Source: Avena insularis (taxonomy: Eukaryota > Streptophyta > Magnoliopsida > Poales > Poaceae). Taken from it: a stretch of 64,000 bases of DNA. Position 1 is the stretch's first letter, and every line of letters begins with the position of its first letter. The stretch spans positions 496,001 to 560,000 of the forward strand of contig JAJUPC010000039.1 of the NCBI GenBank assembly GCA_023614405.1. The letters run 5' to 3'. Under the pieces are notes generated by a model. It did no database searches, was not told where the DNA came from, and was given only the letters and a program-made list of their open reading frames with translations. Below, piece by piece: positions 22,801 through 33,302 of the stretch. Made by a program: the position numbers and the translations under genes.

Positions 22801-24232
22801 CTTCTGTACATCTTTCAGGTAACCACCAATCGCCGGAGTGCTGAATTCCAACACCTGTTGGACACCCACAAGATGCTACGTGAAAAGTACGTTGCACTTG
22901 GTGCCGAACATGAAAAAAGGGGTAAGTTTCTCCCTTGGCATTTCTCCGTTTTTCTTCACTCTCTTCTCCCGAGCTAATCTCCTCATTCGGTTTCTGCAGC
23001 TGGGGTGGAGGCTGAGAACAAGATAATGCGGAAGAACTTGGAGGAAATCCGGGGTATGTCCTTTTGTGGTCCGACCTTGTAGTGTTTTCCATTTCCCTTT
23101 CTCCTTGGCTCGGCGAACATTCACCCTTCGGCTCTGCCGGGTCAACACACTATTTCAGCGTCGGTTGAGGATAGTGTGCCCGTGCCTGATATGATGCTGC
23201 ATTTTCTCGAACAAGCAGGGCAACATCAAGCTGAGCTGAAGAAAAAGGATGATGAGCTTGCTCTCCTCCGGACTAAGGACAACGAGATTGCCAAGCTCAA
23301 GGCTGAGATGGAGAAGATGAAGGCTCAGCACCAAGCCGAACTCAAAAAGGTTGGCCAGAACTTCACAGAAGAGCGTGAGCGCCTTACTCTCCAGATCTCC
23401 AAGGACCAGGATCTGCTCAAAGAATCTGACATCCAGCTTGGGTCGGCAATCGCTGAGCTTGAGCAACTTCGCAAGAGACGCGATGACTGCATCAAGGAGT
23501 TGACCCGGATTCACAGCCACATTTCACGTAAATGCTCTTCCCTTATCCGACATAATTCTCCGGGTTGGATCATATGTCTTTGCTTCAGCTTCTTCCTTTG
23601 CCCTGTTTCCAGACCACTTTCCAGAGGGTTCTGCTATTGCGAGCGCTGCTGTTGCCAAATTTCACCGGGAGAGGGGTACTCCCGTCGCTGTCGACGGTGA
23701 GGGCATTCCCTTAGACATGGAGGACCTATTGGTCAGCCTCTCATCCCGCATGGAAATCATTAAGAACTACGGCAAAGATCTCCTCAACGTTGCAGTCCAG
23801 ATTTTCAACACATTCTGGTCCGGTCATAGCGCTCCGAAGAGGATCACACTTCTCGCTGAAAAGCTATCGGAAATCGAGACCCAGCTTGATCTCTGGAGAG
23901 AGTCCGCTAGGCGTGCCGCATCCGATACTATCCTTCACCATATTCTCACATGGTACGAGAAGATCGACCTCAGCCTCCTTACACGCCGGCGGACCGGATC
24001 CAGATGGACCGATGATTCGGAGTGGGTGGCTCGGCGCCAGGCTTGCGCCTACAGCCTTGTCGAATATTCCCCTATTCATGATTGGGTTGAAGGACCGAGC
24101 TTCCTGGAATCTGCTGGGGACGAGCACGTTGAGATCGTTGAAGACGAGTCGGATGAGGACGGAGAAGAGGATGCGTTAGATATTGAAGACAGCGACAATG
24201 ACGCTGAACTTCCTCCTCCTGCTGCTCCTTAA
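19827..24232 (+). CDS. Antisense spliced gene of G2 (putative gypsy-type transposon / Transposase_28 domain)
   Basis: A seven-exon gene on the strand opposite to G2 gag-pol. Exons as I read them: 19827-20768, 20857-21322, 21401-22241, 22819-22921, 23000-23053, 23159-23527, 23613-24232. All six introns are GT...AG; introns 2 to 6 join in matching phase. Exon 1 carries the plant 'putative gypsy type transposon' domain (FVMFLSHFQRGFGLPASDFF, then HHLPANAI). Exon 3 is Pro/Ser/Ala-rich and basic, exon 6 a coiled coil (AEMEKMKAQHQAELKKV), and exon 7 ends in an acidic tail and LPPPAAP. Lesions: one TGA at 21798 in exon 3, and a phase mismatch at intron 1 suggesting an indel near 20890. The product would be about 1,130 residues. 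Grande-type elements carry a comparable antisense gene; its role is not established here. Confidence 0.8.
22355..22795 (+). repeat. 59-bp minisatellite inside intron 3 of the antisense gene
   Basis: The word TTCGAATATGCACACACCTA recurs with exact 59-bp spacing; the C of TTCGA (TTCAA in the last) falls at 22362, 22421, 22480, 22539, 22598, 22657, 22716 and 22775, giving about 7.4 units. Units differ by a few substitutions (AGCCGGGTTAAG/AGCCGGGTCAAG, TTGCACAC/TTGTACAC). It makes intron 3 (577 bp) much longer than the other introns, which are about 78-106 bp. Confidence 0.95.
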
Positions 24233-24848
24233 GTCCAAAAAACTCGAAAATTTATGAGATCCCCGGTATGCCGGGTGCAATTGTATGCTGGATACGTCAT
24301 ATTTTGCTACTATGTTTCTATGCCGGATTAACTTGGGCGTAGTCCCCGAGTTTCATTTTCTTGTTCGTCCAATCCTCTGGCTCGGTCCATGTCTACCTTG
24401 ATTCGGATTTACGACTTACGAATCCGATCTTCAAAAATTGTTTTAACAATACTTAGAAACTTTTAGGCTTAGCTCAAGATAACTCAGCATAGTAACTTGA
24501 AAATAAATACAGGGTTAGTCCGAGAAACAAACGTTAGCTCGAATAAACTCATTTCCTTAGTCGTTTTTCATGTGCTACGCAATTCCAAACTTGTTCTCTT
24601 GCTTGCCATGAAGTCAATTCTTGTTGGACAGCAGCAAGTCGAATAGTTGGGTTTTTGGTGCTCACACATTACTAATCCGGGTTAAGTGGAACGACTTATT
24701 CCAGCTACCGCATAAGAAGTAACAACAAACATTATTAAGGCAGTCCCCGAGTTACTGCTCGAGGCGCTGCTATTTCATTGATAAGCTCATTGCCGACATA
24801 CATACCGACATATGAGACGACTCGGATACATACACTTCTTAGCTAAGT
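24233..24848. other. Tail-to-tail spacer between antisense gene and pol of G2
   Basis: About 0.6 kb separates the antisense gene stop from the pol stop at 24849-24851. It includes motifs such as CCCCGAGT near 24340 and 24747 that also occur in the homologous G1 spacers (33303-33927, 57841-58383). There is no ORF of note. It should contain the 3' UTRs of both convergent genes; I cannot point to a specific terminator. Confidence 0.6.
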
Positions 24849-26083
24849 CTAGAAGCGACGAAGTAGTGCTACATTCCACGGTCGCTTAGATTCCTCTCCG
24901 GACCTGTCCGCCTTGTTCTTTTCCTGTGGCTTTGCATCTATAAGATAGTAAGAATCATTGTGCAATGCTTTGCTCACAATGAATGGCCCTTCCCATGGGG
25001 GGATAATTTATGCATGCTAGTAGTACGTTGTACCAACCGGAGCACCAGATTGCCTTCCCGAAAGACTCGGGGGCACACTTTTCGGCTATGATAGCGTCGG
25101 AGATTTTGCTGATATATGGCGGATCTGGACAGTGCCAGTTCTCTCGCTTCTTCCAGCAGATCAACATCATTTTGCCGGGCTTCTTGCACTTCGGCTTCTG
25201 TGTATTGGGTGACCCTAGGCGAATCATGCTCTATGTCGGCTGGTAATACAGCTTCTGCCCCATATACCAGAAAAAATGGCGTATAGCCTGTTGATCAATT
25301 CGGAGTTGTTCTTAAACTCCACAGTACCGCTGGTAGTTCTTCTATCTAGCACCCCGCTGATCTTTGCAGTGTCTCAATGAGCCGGGGTTTTATCCCGGAT
25401 AATACTAATCTGTTGGATCTTTCCACTTGTCCGTTCGATGCGGGGTGGGCTACCGAAGCTATATCGAGTCAGATTTTCTTGTCTCGGCAAAAGCGCGCAA
25501 ATGCTCCCTCGGCGAAGTTTGTTCCATTATCAGTTATAATACTGTGAGGATAACCGTATCTCAAGATGATGTCTTTGAGAAACGTTACTGCCGTAGCTCC
25601 ATCACATCTTCTTATAGGTTTCACTTTAATCCATTTTGTGAACTTGTCCACCATGACCAAAATGTGTGTCATGTTTCCCTTTGCCGGTTTGAACGGGCCT
25701 ACCATATCCAAGCACCATACGGCAAATGGCCACGTAATTGGTATGGTCTTGAGTTCCGACATTGGCATATGTGTCTTGGTGGCGTACCTTTGACAACCAT
25801 TGCATTTTCTCACCAGGTCTTCTGCTTGTTCTAAGGCACTTGGCCAGTAGAAACCGTGTCGGAACGCCTTTGCCACCAAGGCTCGGGATGAGGCATGATG
25901 CCCGCATTCTCCTTGGTGTATATCTCGGAGGATGTCAAGCCCTTCTTCTGGGTCAACACATCGTTGGAGGACATTGGTTACACTCCGTTTGTACAACTCG
26001 GAATTGATGATTGTGTATGCTTTTGCTCTCCTCTGAGTTTGCCTGGCTAACACCTCCTCAGCAGGTAACGTTCCATATTTCAA
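24849..26083 (-). pseudogene. G2 integrase
   Basis: Gypsy integrase. The zinc-binding domain has the His pair (HQGECGHHASSRAL) and CNGC; the core has WCLDMVGPF and ITDNGTNF for the two aspartates. A nonsense codon at 25469-25471 ends the first 204 codons; the same frame resumes with AHPASNGQVERSN, carrying the catalytic glutamate. More stops follow near 25370 and 25310, then the C-terminal region (YTPFFLVYGAEAVLPAD) to RPWNVALLRRF at the end. The CNGCQRYATKTH segment is exactly where G2 itself inserted in G1. Confidence 0.9.
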
Positions 26084-26086
26084 GAA

Positions 26087-27340
26087 CTAGAATATAGGCA
26101 GATCCCAAGGCGGTATTGTTCGTGGAGGGAACATCTCCTCATCAATCTCCATTTGATCTACTGGCATAACTGCAGCCAGATCACGTTGAACAGTCCCCGG
26201 GTCTAGCGAGGTAGTCCCCGGGTTTGCCGAGGTAGTCCCCGGGTTTGCTGATGCAGTCCCCGGGTCTCGCGTACTACCTCCGGTGTCAATGTCCATGGGC
26301 TCAGCTCCGGATTCTGTACTTTCCGGGACATAGATCGAGTCGGATCCTGGGGACGGCCTGATTGACGGTTTTCTTAGGTGTTCCAGTACTACACCCGGTG
26401 GAATTGCCTGCCGGGTTGACCCGAGCTTGGATAGCATGTCGGCTGCCTCGTTTTCTCCTCGAGGTACATGGTGAAATTCACACCCCTCAAAGTAGCCAGA
26501 TACCTTCTGCACGTGGAACCTGTACAACGCCATGTTTAGATCCAGGGCGTCCCACACTCCGGACACTTGCTGCACCACCAAATCCGAGTCGCCGAAGCAT
26601 ATTATCAGACGTATGCCAACCTCTTTTGCCACTTTGAGCCCTTGCATAAGAGCCTCATACTCAACGACATTGTTTGATGCCGCGAAATGGATCTGTAATA
26701 CGTATTTTAGCTGGTCCTTCTTTGGCGAGGTAAGCACAACTCCGGCGCCTAATCCGGTTTTGGTTTTCGATCCGTCAAAGTGCATCCTCCAGTAGTTTGG
26801 ATCTGGTGGCGGTGGCTCGTAATGTACCTCGGCCCAATCCACGAAAAATTCCGCCACAGCTTGAGACTTGATTGCTTCTCTTCTGTCGTATTGGGGCGCA
26901 TTAGGAGCTAGCTCAATTACCCATTTTGCAATTCTGCCACTCGCATCCTTGTTACCCATTATCTCGGATATGGGCGCTTCACATATCACTTTGATGGGGT
27001 GCTCCTCAAAGTAATGATTTAACTTCTTTGCCGCCATATAGACACCAAATGCCACCTTTTGGAAATGCGGGTAGTTCTGTTTTGAGGCAGATAACACTTC
27101 GCTCAGGTAATACACTGGCCTCTGCAACGACTTACCCTCTTCATCGCGTTCCACTACAATCATTGCACTTACAACTCGGTTGGTTGCGGCTATGTAGAGC
27201 AACATTGGCTCCTTTGATAGTGGGGAGGCTAACACTAGTGTGGTGGCCAACATCTTTTTTAAGTGGGCAAATGCTTCATTGGCCTGCGGCGTTCAAACGA
27301 ATTTTTCTGACTTTTTCATGAGTTGGTAGAGAGGCAATGC
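26087..27340 (-). pseudogene. G2 RNase H, archaeal-type RNase H and linker
   Basis: A 388-codon open segment (27253-26087) holds a degenerate first RNase H (LLYIAATNRVVSA), the connection up to QAVAEFFVDWAEV, then aRNase H with FDGS, EYEAL, CFGDSDLVVQQ and NEAADML. Its catalytic acidic residues are all visible. The linker to integrase contains a tandem NPGT-type peptide repeat (about 26190-26275), longer than in G1. The frame joins RT near 27300 across a stop and joins integrase at a stop near 26087. Confidence 0.9.
26190..26275 (-). repeat. Coding minisatellite (NPGTxS repeats) in the G2 pol linker
   Basis: The plus strand shows AGTCCCCGGGT repeated four times at short spacing. Translated on the minus strand it gives units DPGTAS, NPGTTS, NPGTTS, DPGTVQ separated by short spacers. 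The homologous linkers of G1 (17755-17805; copy 2 about 56455-56500) have only two units. Confidence 0.85.
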
Positions 27341-28139
27341 CTATTCTCCCAACCGACATACAAACCGACTCAACGATGCTAGGCATCCAGTGAACTTCTG
27401 TACATCATTAAGGCACTTTGGTAGCTCCATTCGCTCAATGGCCCGAATCTTAGTCGGGTTAACCTCGATACCTCGGCTGGAGACGAGAAATTTGAGTAAT
27501 TTTCCGGCCGGGACACCGAAGGTACATTTCTCCGGGTTAAGCTTCATCCAGAACCTTCTCAAGTTCGCGAATGTTTGCCTTATGTCATCGAGGAGCGTTT
27601 TGCTTTCCTTGGTCTTAATAACCACATCATCCACGTATACTTGTACGTTTTGACCTATTTGGTCGTGCAGACATTTTTGCATACATCTTTGGTATGTTGC
27701 ACCTGCATTACGTAAACCAAATGGCATAGTGCGATAGCAATAAGCCCCGTACGGAATCTATGACTTGATCTATCCTCGGCAGCGGAAATGGATCTTTTGG
27801 ACACGCCTTGTTCAGGTTCGTGTAATCGATACACATACGCCAAACCACTGCCACGTTCGGATCGCCCTTCTTCTTTTCTACCAGCATCGGATTATAGAGC
27901 CAATCCGGATATAGTACTTCCATGATAAATCCTGCTGCCAGCAACCGAGCTATCTCGTCTCCAATGACCTTTCTCCTATCCTCAGCGAAGTGGCGGAGAG
28001 GTTGCTTCACCGGCTTTGCTCCGGGCCTTACGTTTAAAGAGTGCTCGGCCAACTCCCTCGGAACTCCTTGCAAGTCATTTGTAGACCAAGCAAAAATATC
28101 CCGATTCTCACGGAGGAAGTTGACGAGCTCGCTTTCCTA
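27341..28139 (-). pseudogene. G2 reverse transcriptase, motif A deleted
   Basis: RT starts after the conserved TAG (28137-28139) with the GVPRELAEHSLN linker and VVWRMCIDYTNLNKACP. The MPFGLRNAG and VYVDDVVIK motifs follow. Compared with G1, about 101 bp are missing at 27754/27755, removing the FIDAYSSFHQI segment with the first catalytic aspartate and shifting the frame. YVDD and the thumb are otherwise intact. RT is therefore inactive in this copy. Confidence 0.9.
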
Positions 28140-31100
28140 TTTGTCAGTTAACCCGGCACCAATTATTACGGTGCGCTTCGGGAACATGTCATCAACTGGA
28201 ACCTTCTTGTGTCTTTTGCGGCTTGGAACGAAATGCTACCATGCGGGTTACTTAACCCCGGCATATACTGCTGCGCGGATTGAGCTAATGCCGCCACCTC
28301 TTGGATTTTTCTTTTCTCTTGCGCAATCACGAGTGACTCGGCTAGGTTAGATCCGGCTGAGGCACACTCGATGGAACGTCGGAAATCTCTAGCAATGGTA
28401 ATCACTCCATTTGGCCCGGGTAACTTCATCTTTAGATAACTGATGTGGCAGCTCACCATGAACTTGCTTAATGTTGGTCTTCCGAGTAACGCGTGATACG
28501 CACTTTCTAAATTCACCACCTCAAACTCCAGATTCTTAGTTCGGTAGTTATCCCTTGGGCCGAATAACACGTCGACCCGGACCTTGCCTATAGGCTAACA
28601 AGAAATGCCTGGTACGATGCCATGGAAAGTTGTCCTTGTAGCCTGGAGCATGTTCTCCGAGATACCCAACTTGCGCATTGTATCCACATACATGATGTTA
28701 ATGCTACTGCCATTGTCAACCAGTACCTTAGAGAACCTCACATTGATGTTTGGTCCAATGAATGTCGGGTCTAGCACTAGCGCATACGAGCCTGGACTTG
28801 GCATAAGCTTAGGATGATCCTTGATGTTCCAGGCGATTTCCTGGTCCGACCAAGGCATGTACCTCGTCACTGCGGGCATTACCACATTGACTTCCATATG
28901 TCGGCGCTGCAAGCTCTTTCTATCTGTTTCCTCAGTTGTGAACACACAATAACTCTGGTGATGTTCTCTGTACTCATTTCTTCCCTCGTTTCCGGGGTAT
29001 CTCTGATCGGGCTGTTGCTGATTTTCCACTTGATGCACTGCATCCCTTCTCTCATTGCTGTCATATCTCGGCGGAGGGGGAGGCAACATTAGCTGTTGCG
29101 TGTTCGCTCCAGAGAGCAATTGCTGCCAGGGTAACTCCTGCCAAGGTTGATCATTCCGGGGTGCCTGAGCATTCCCCGAACCACCTTGTTCTATCTTACG
29201 CATCCACTCACATTGCCTCGTTGTATGCCCCGCTGGGTTATTCGGATTTGGCGTGTGAAACTTACACGGCTGGTCCAACATCGACTCATAGGTATATCTC
29301 GGACGGTCTTTCTTTTCCTGCCACTGTTTCTTTTGCTCCGGAGTCCATGTTTTCTTGCCATCGTTCCTCGGAGTCCATTGCCCTCCTGTTTTCTGGCGTT
29401 GGTTGCTCCCTGCTCCGGGTTGATCTTGATTCACAGCTGCAACTTGTTGCGAACCGTAACAATGATCCGGTCTATCATCTCTTCTTTTTCCCCTGTAATC
29501 ATTCCTCCGAGATGACCCGGCTCCGTCCCTCTGATAGTATTCCTCGTTTGACTCGTTTGACGCGATCCTAGGTTGAGTCGAATCACCCAAAGCATACGAA
29601 TCAGCAATCCGGATCATCTCGGCCAACGTAATTGGCATTTTCCTTTGCAACTTCATCCACAACTCGCTGCCATACCTGCACCCTTGTGCGAACCATGCTA
29701 TGGCTTGTGACTCTATGACACCCTCACACGAGTTTCTCACGGTACACCACCGGGTCAAGAATTCACGGTCCGTCTCATTAGGTCTTTGCTTGCACATTGC
29801 TAGGGTCTGTGGCCTATTCGGCCTCTGGTACGTACTTGAGAAGTTGCTGATAAACATTTCTTCAAAATCTATCCAGCAGTTGATGCTTCCGGGTGGTAAA
29901 TTATTCAACCATACTCTGGCCGGACCTTCTAACATCTGGGGTACGTATCGTACAGCCCATCTCAAGTTGCCAGTGGCAATTTTCACAACCGTAGCATAGT
30001 TTATCAGCCAATCTTCCGGCTTAGTACTGCCGTCATATGTCTTCGTGCCTCTGGGAAACTGGAAGTTGGGTACCGGTGGCTCCTTCATGATCCGGGGTCC
30101 AAAGCATGTAGGACCCGGGGGACCTTGACATTCGATCTGTTCTGACCTATACAGGCGATCCAGTTTCAACCTGGCGTCATCCGACATTAAATCCCTACTT
30201 CCCAATCTTGACCCTATCACATGATAGTGTGGTCTCGGGTACCCCGCGTTCATCATCTCCGAATCACCGTCATTGTATCGGTTTTGCCCTTGTGGTGCAC
30301 CTCTCTATTGTATTCCTCGGCCGGCGCTTTGCTCTTGCCTTGGTATATTCCGCTGCTGCGGTTGTCCTGCTCCTGCCGAGTTTCGCTGTCCGGCATTGCC
30401 GTTGGCAGCGTTCCCTTGACCGGCATTGCCTTGGCCAGGGTTAACTCGGCCAACCTCACCTCGGCTCACACTCCGTCGATCATCATTTTTCCGCATTTCT
30501 TTTTCCTTTCCCGCACGCGTCGGGTCATACGGGACGATCTGCTTGTTCCGTCTGGCCGAGGTTACTACCTCCTCTCTCCTTGGACCTCCATGGGGTGACG
30601 ATGCGGCTCCAGCGGATTTCTCCGGGTTACCCATCGCGGAATGGACGATCTTGGAGGCTCCAGCTCTCTCCGGGTTAGCTCTCAGTAGTTCTTCTTTTTG
30701 TCTGTTCGTGATCCGAACTAACTCGTTAACCCTGTTTTGCTATCTTTGACGGGCCTCACCTGTCAGACCCTCTAACTCGGATGCAGCCGCATCTGCTGCC
30801 CTTAGGTTCTTCGCCGGGGTGCTATACTTCAGCAACCCCACAGACAAACAGTTTTCTGATTCCTCGGCTCCATCATCACCCTCTCTGTTCATCTCGCTCA
30901 TGATATTTCTCCCTTTCACTTTTACCGTATCAACTTTGTTCGCTTTTGCATACTCACGCAGCGTCATGTTCAGTGATTGCTGAGCCGCGGCTATTTTCTT
31001 TGCGCCCTCTAGTATCTTTTGCCTAGTTTCCTCTAGCTCGGCATGTGCCTGGGCCGGATCTACCACTGCTGCTACCGGGTTAGCCAAGCTATCCATAGCT

Positions 31101-31570
31101 TCTCTCAACATGTTCTCAGGCCTCTCTAGTGGAGGTCCTCTACCTTTCCTCGGTGCCTTAGGTGTTACCTCTGGGTCCTGTGGTGGATCCTTGCTTGCGC
31201 CTGCGCCTGGTGCCGTCATCATCACCTCCGCATGGTCCGGGGAGCGAGCGGTACGCGCCCCGCGAGCCACAGCGAGGGGCGGTTCCCCCGCATCGACGAC
31301 GCGGCGCGGATGAACGCATGATACGTCCATAGCAACATAGACCTTGTGCACACCGAGCTTGACGAAGATACCGTTGCGCGGAAGTGGACGCGTGCCGAAG
31401 CAGCCAGCGTTGTCGCTGACGAAGTCCAGCGCTCCAAAGCGCTGAATGAGCCCGAAGACGATGCGTTCGCCGGTGCCGATGAGGTTTCCCTTCCGGATCT
31501 TCACCCCTGCTAGCGCCGCTAGCCCCACGGTGGGCGCCAACTGTAGTGGTGGTGTCATGGCAGATGCCAT
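28140..31570 (-). pseudogene. G2 gag-protease, reading frame starting inside the LTR
   Basis: One frame runs from an ATG at 31570, inside the 5' LTR, through the PBS into gag and protease. Nonsense codons interrupt it at about 30741, 30305 and 28595; the first two read as CAG-to-TAG changes. Domains: N-terminal region (GNLIGTGERIV), charged helix, Q/G/N-rich stretch, Retrotrans_gag core (VRYVPQMLEGPARVWLNNLP), knuckle-like CKFH...H...C, and protease active site VLVDNGSSINIMY near 28710. A one-base indel near 28190 moves the last residues out of frame. An internal ATG (VMMTAPG) is an alternative gag start. Confidence 0.88.
31523..31540 (-). other. G2 primer binding site
   Basis: On the minus strand TTGGCGCCCACCGTGGGG follows the LTR end after one base (31541), identical to the G1 site. 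A GCTAGCGCCGCTAGC-type palindrome lies next to it (31510-31524). It is part of the gag frame. Confidence 0.8.
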
Positions 31571-32329
31571 GGATAGGCTAAAGGTGGGGACTAATACACG
31601 CTAGGGGAATCCAGGGAGGGATAGTGGAGTGATTCTCCACACAGAAGTTTGTATTGATTTCCTTTGCAGATTACAAGTGCTCCTCGAGCTGTATTGGCGA
31701 GAGGAGGAAGAAGAAGCTCTCTTACTCTCTCCCATAGTTTACCTCCAAAACCATCACAAAACTCGTACCCAAGAAAAGTCAACCCCCTCTACTGAAACCC
31801 TAGTCCCCCTTTTATAGAGGTGGCTCGGTCTCTGCCTAGGGCATACGTGGAGGCATATTCTTAGGAATATGCCTCCTCCCAAAGTAGTAACCCGACCGGG
31901 GTGCTTTTCCCCCGCGTCGCACATGCTTTAGCTATGTGAGCCTCTGCGGTGCCTTCGTCAGCCGACACGGGCGTCGTCACCCTTGTCGGCCTGGGCCCGG
32001 TGGTCCTGCCCTTGCTTTATTTGCTCATGCAGTGCGTACCGGGCCTTCTTTTTGACCGGGGAGATTCCTTTCTTCTCCCAGAAGCTAAATGAGACCCGGA
32101 TCATGGTTGATCCGGCGTTACCTGTTCCTACATACAAGTTCAAAAAGCACCTCCGACTTACTCCTTAAGTCGGCTGATAGAATGGTAGGCGACCCCCCTG
32201 GTCCGGGTTACTCCGTGATCCGGCCTGCCTTGAGGTGACTTGGCCAGCATCTGCTTTGGCCTTGCCGAACCTCGGCTAACTCGGCCTCTATACCCCGGAG
32301 TGACCCTACCCGGGGGTATCCTCCCAACA
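31542..32329 (-). repeat. 5' LTR of G2
   Basis: It differs from the 3' LTR at about 30 positions, including two single-base indels. The TATA box lies on the minus strand near 31812 and the 12-bp hairpin arms at 31849-31860 and 31865-31876. The outer end CCCAACA is followed by the target duplication. The ATG GCA TCT GCC at its inner end is the proposed gag start. Confidence 0.93.
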
Positions 32330-32334
32330 AGTAA
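32330..32334. repeat. Target site duplication of G2, right
   Basis: AGTAA follows the terminal CA of G2 and continues into G1 integrase sequence (GAAAATGCAATGG), pairing with 18169-18173. Confidence 0.97.
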
Positions 32335-33302
32335 GAAAATGCAATGGTTGTCAGAGGTATGCTACCAAGACACATATGCCAATATCAGAGCTCAAGACTA
32401 TACCAATTACCTGGCCGTTTGCTGTATGGTGTTTGGACATGGTTGGCCCGTTTAAACCAGCAAGGGGGAACATGACACACATCTTAGTCATGGTTGATAA
32501 GTTTACAAAGTGGATTGAAGTTAAGCCAATAAAAAAATGTGATAGAGCTATGGCTATGACATTCCTCAAAGATATCATCTTGAGATACGGCTATCCTCAC
32601 AGTATCATAATAGATAATGGCACAAATTTTGCTGAAGGGGCATTTGCGTGATTCTGCCGAGATAAGAAGATCCGGCTGGACGTTGCCTCGGTAGCCCACC
32701 CCGCATCGAACGGACAAATGGAGAGATCCAACGGATTAGTATTATCTGGGATAAAACCCCGTCTCATTGAGCCGCTGTAAAGATCAGCGGGGTGCTGGAT
32801 AGAAGAACTACCAGCGATACTGTGGAGTTTAAGAACAACTCCGAATTGATCAACAGGCTATACGACATTCTTTATGGTATATGGGGCAGAAGCTGTATTA
32901 CCAGCCGACATAGAGCATGATTCGCCTAGAGTCACCCAATAGATAGAAGCCGAAGTGCGAGAAGCCTGGCAAAATGATGTTGATCTGCTGGAAGAAGCGA
33001 GAGAATTGGCATTGTCCAGATCCGCCATATATCAGCAAAATCTCCGACGCTATCGTAGCCGGAAAGTAAACCCTCGAGTCTTCCGGGAAGGTGATCTGGT
33101 ACTCCAGTTGGTACAACGTACCGCTGGCATGCATAAGCTATCCCCCCCATGGGAAGGACCATTCATTGTGAGCAAAGCATTGCACAATGACTCGTATTAT
33201 CTCATCAGTGCAAAACCATAGGAGAAGAACAAGGCAGACATGTCCGGCGAGGAATCTAAGCGTCCATGGAATGTAGCTCTACTTTGTCCGTTCTACACTT
33301 AG
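32335..33302 (+). pseudogene. G1 integrase remainder, copy 1
   Basis: This continues the G1 integrase after the G2 insertion: CNGCQRYATKTH (zinc-binding cysteines), WCLDMVGPF, IIDNGTNF, then a CGA-to-TGA stop at 32649. The frame continues with GQMERSNG (catalytic glutamate) and, after further stops near 32778, 32848 and 32941, the C-terminal part (EAVLPADIEHDSPRV, WEGPFIVSKALHNDSYYL) to a stop at 33300. Domain order and length match copy 2. Confidence 0.92.

Larger units (their letters stand above)
18174..32329 (-). mobile_element. G2: full-length Tat-lineage Gypsy retrotransposon
   Basis: A complete 14,156-bp element on the minus strand. From right to left: 5' LTR, PBS, gag, protease, RT, RNase H, aRNase H, integrase, an antisense spliced gene on the plus strand, a short polypurine-like tract and the 3' LTR. 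The LTRs are 790 and 788 bp with about 30 differences by my count, around 96% identity; at 1.3e-8 substitutions per site per year this would be roughly 1.5 My. It lies in the integrase gene of the related element G1 in opposite orientation. It is not autonomous now: gag has nonsense codons and RT has lost motif A. Confidence 0.95.

Noticed and set aside
19827..24232. Antisense gene as a captured host gene or defence system
   Set aside because: Its exon 1 domain is known from Gypsy-associated ORFs and its last exon is shared with G1, so it is an element gene, not a recent capture.
18174..32329. Inverted LTR at 18174-18963 as the 3' LTR of G1
   Set aside because: It is in the wrong orientation for G1, pairs with 31542-32329, is bounded by AGTAA target duplications, and G1 resumes at 32335.
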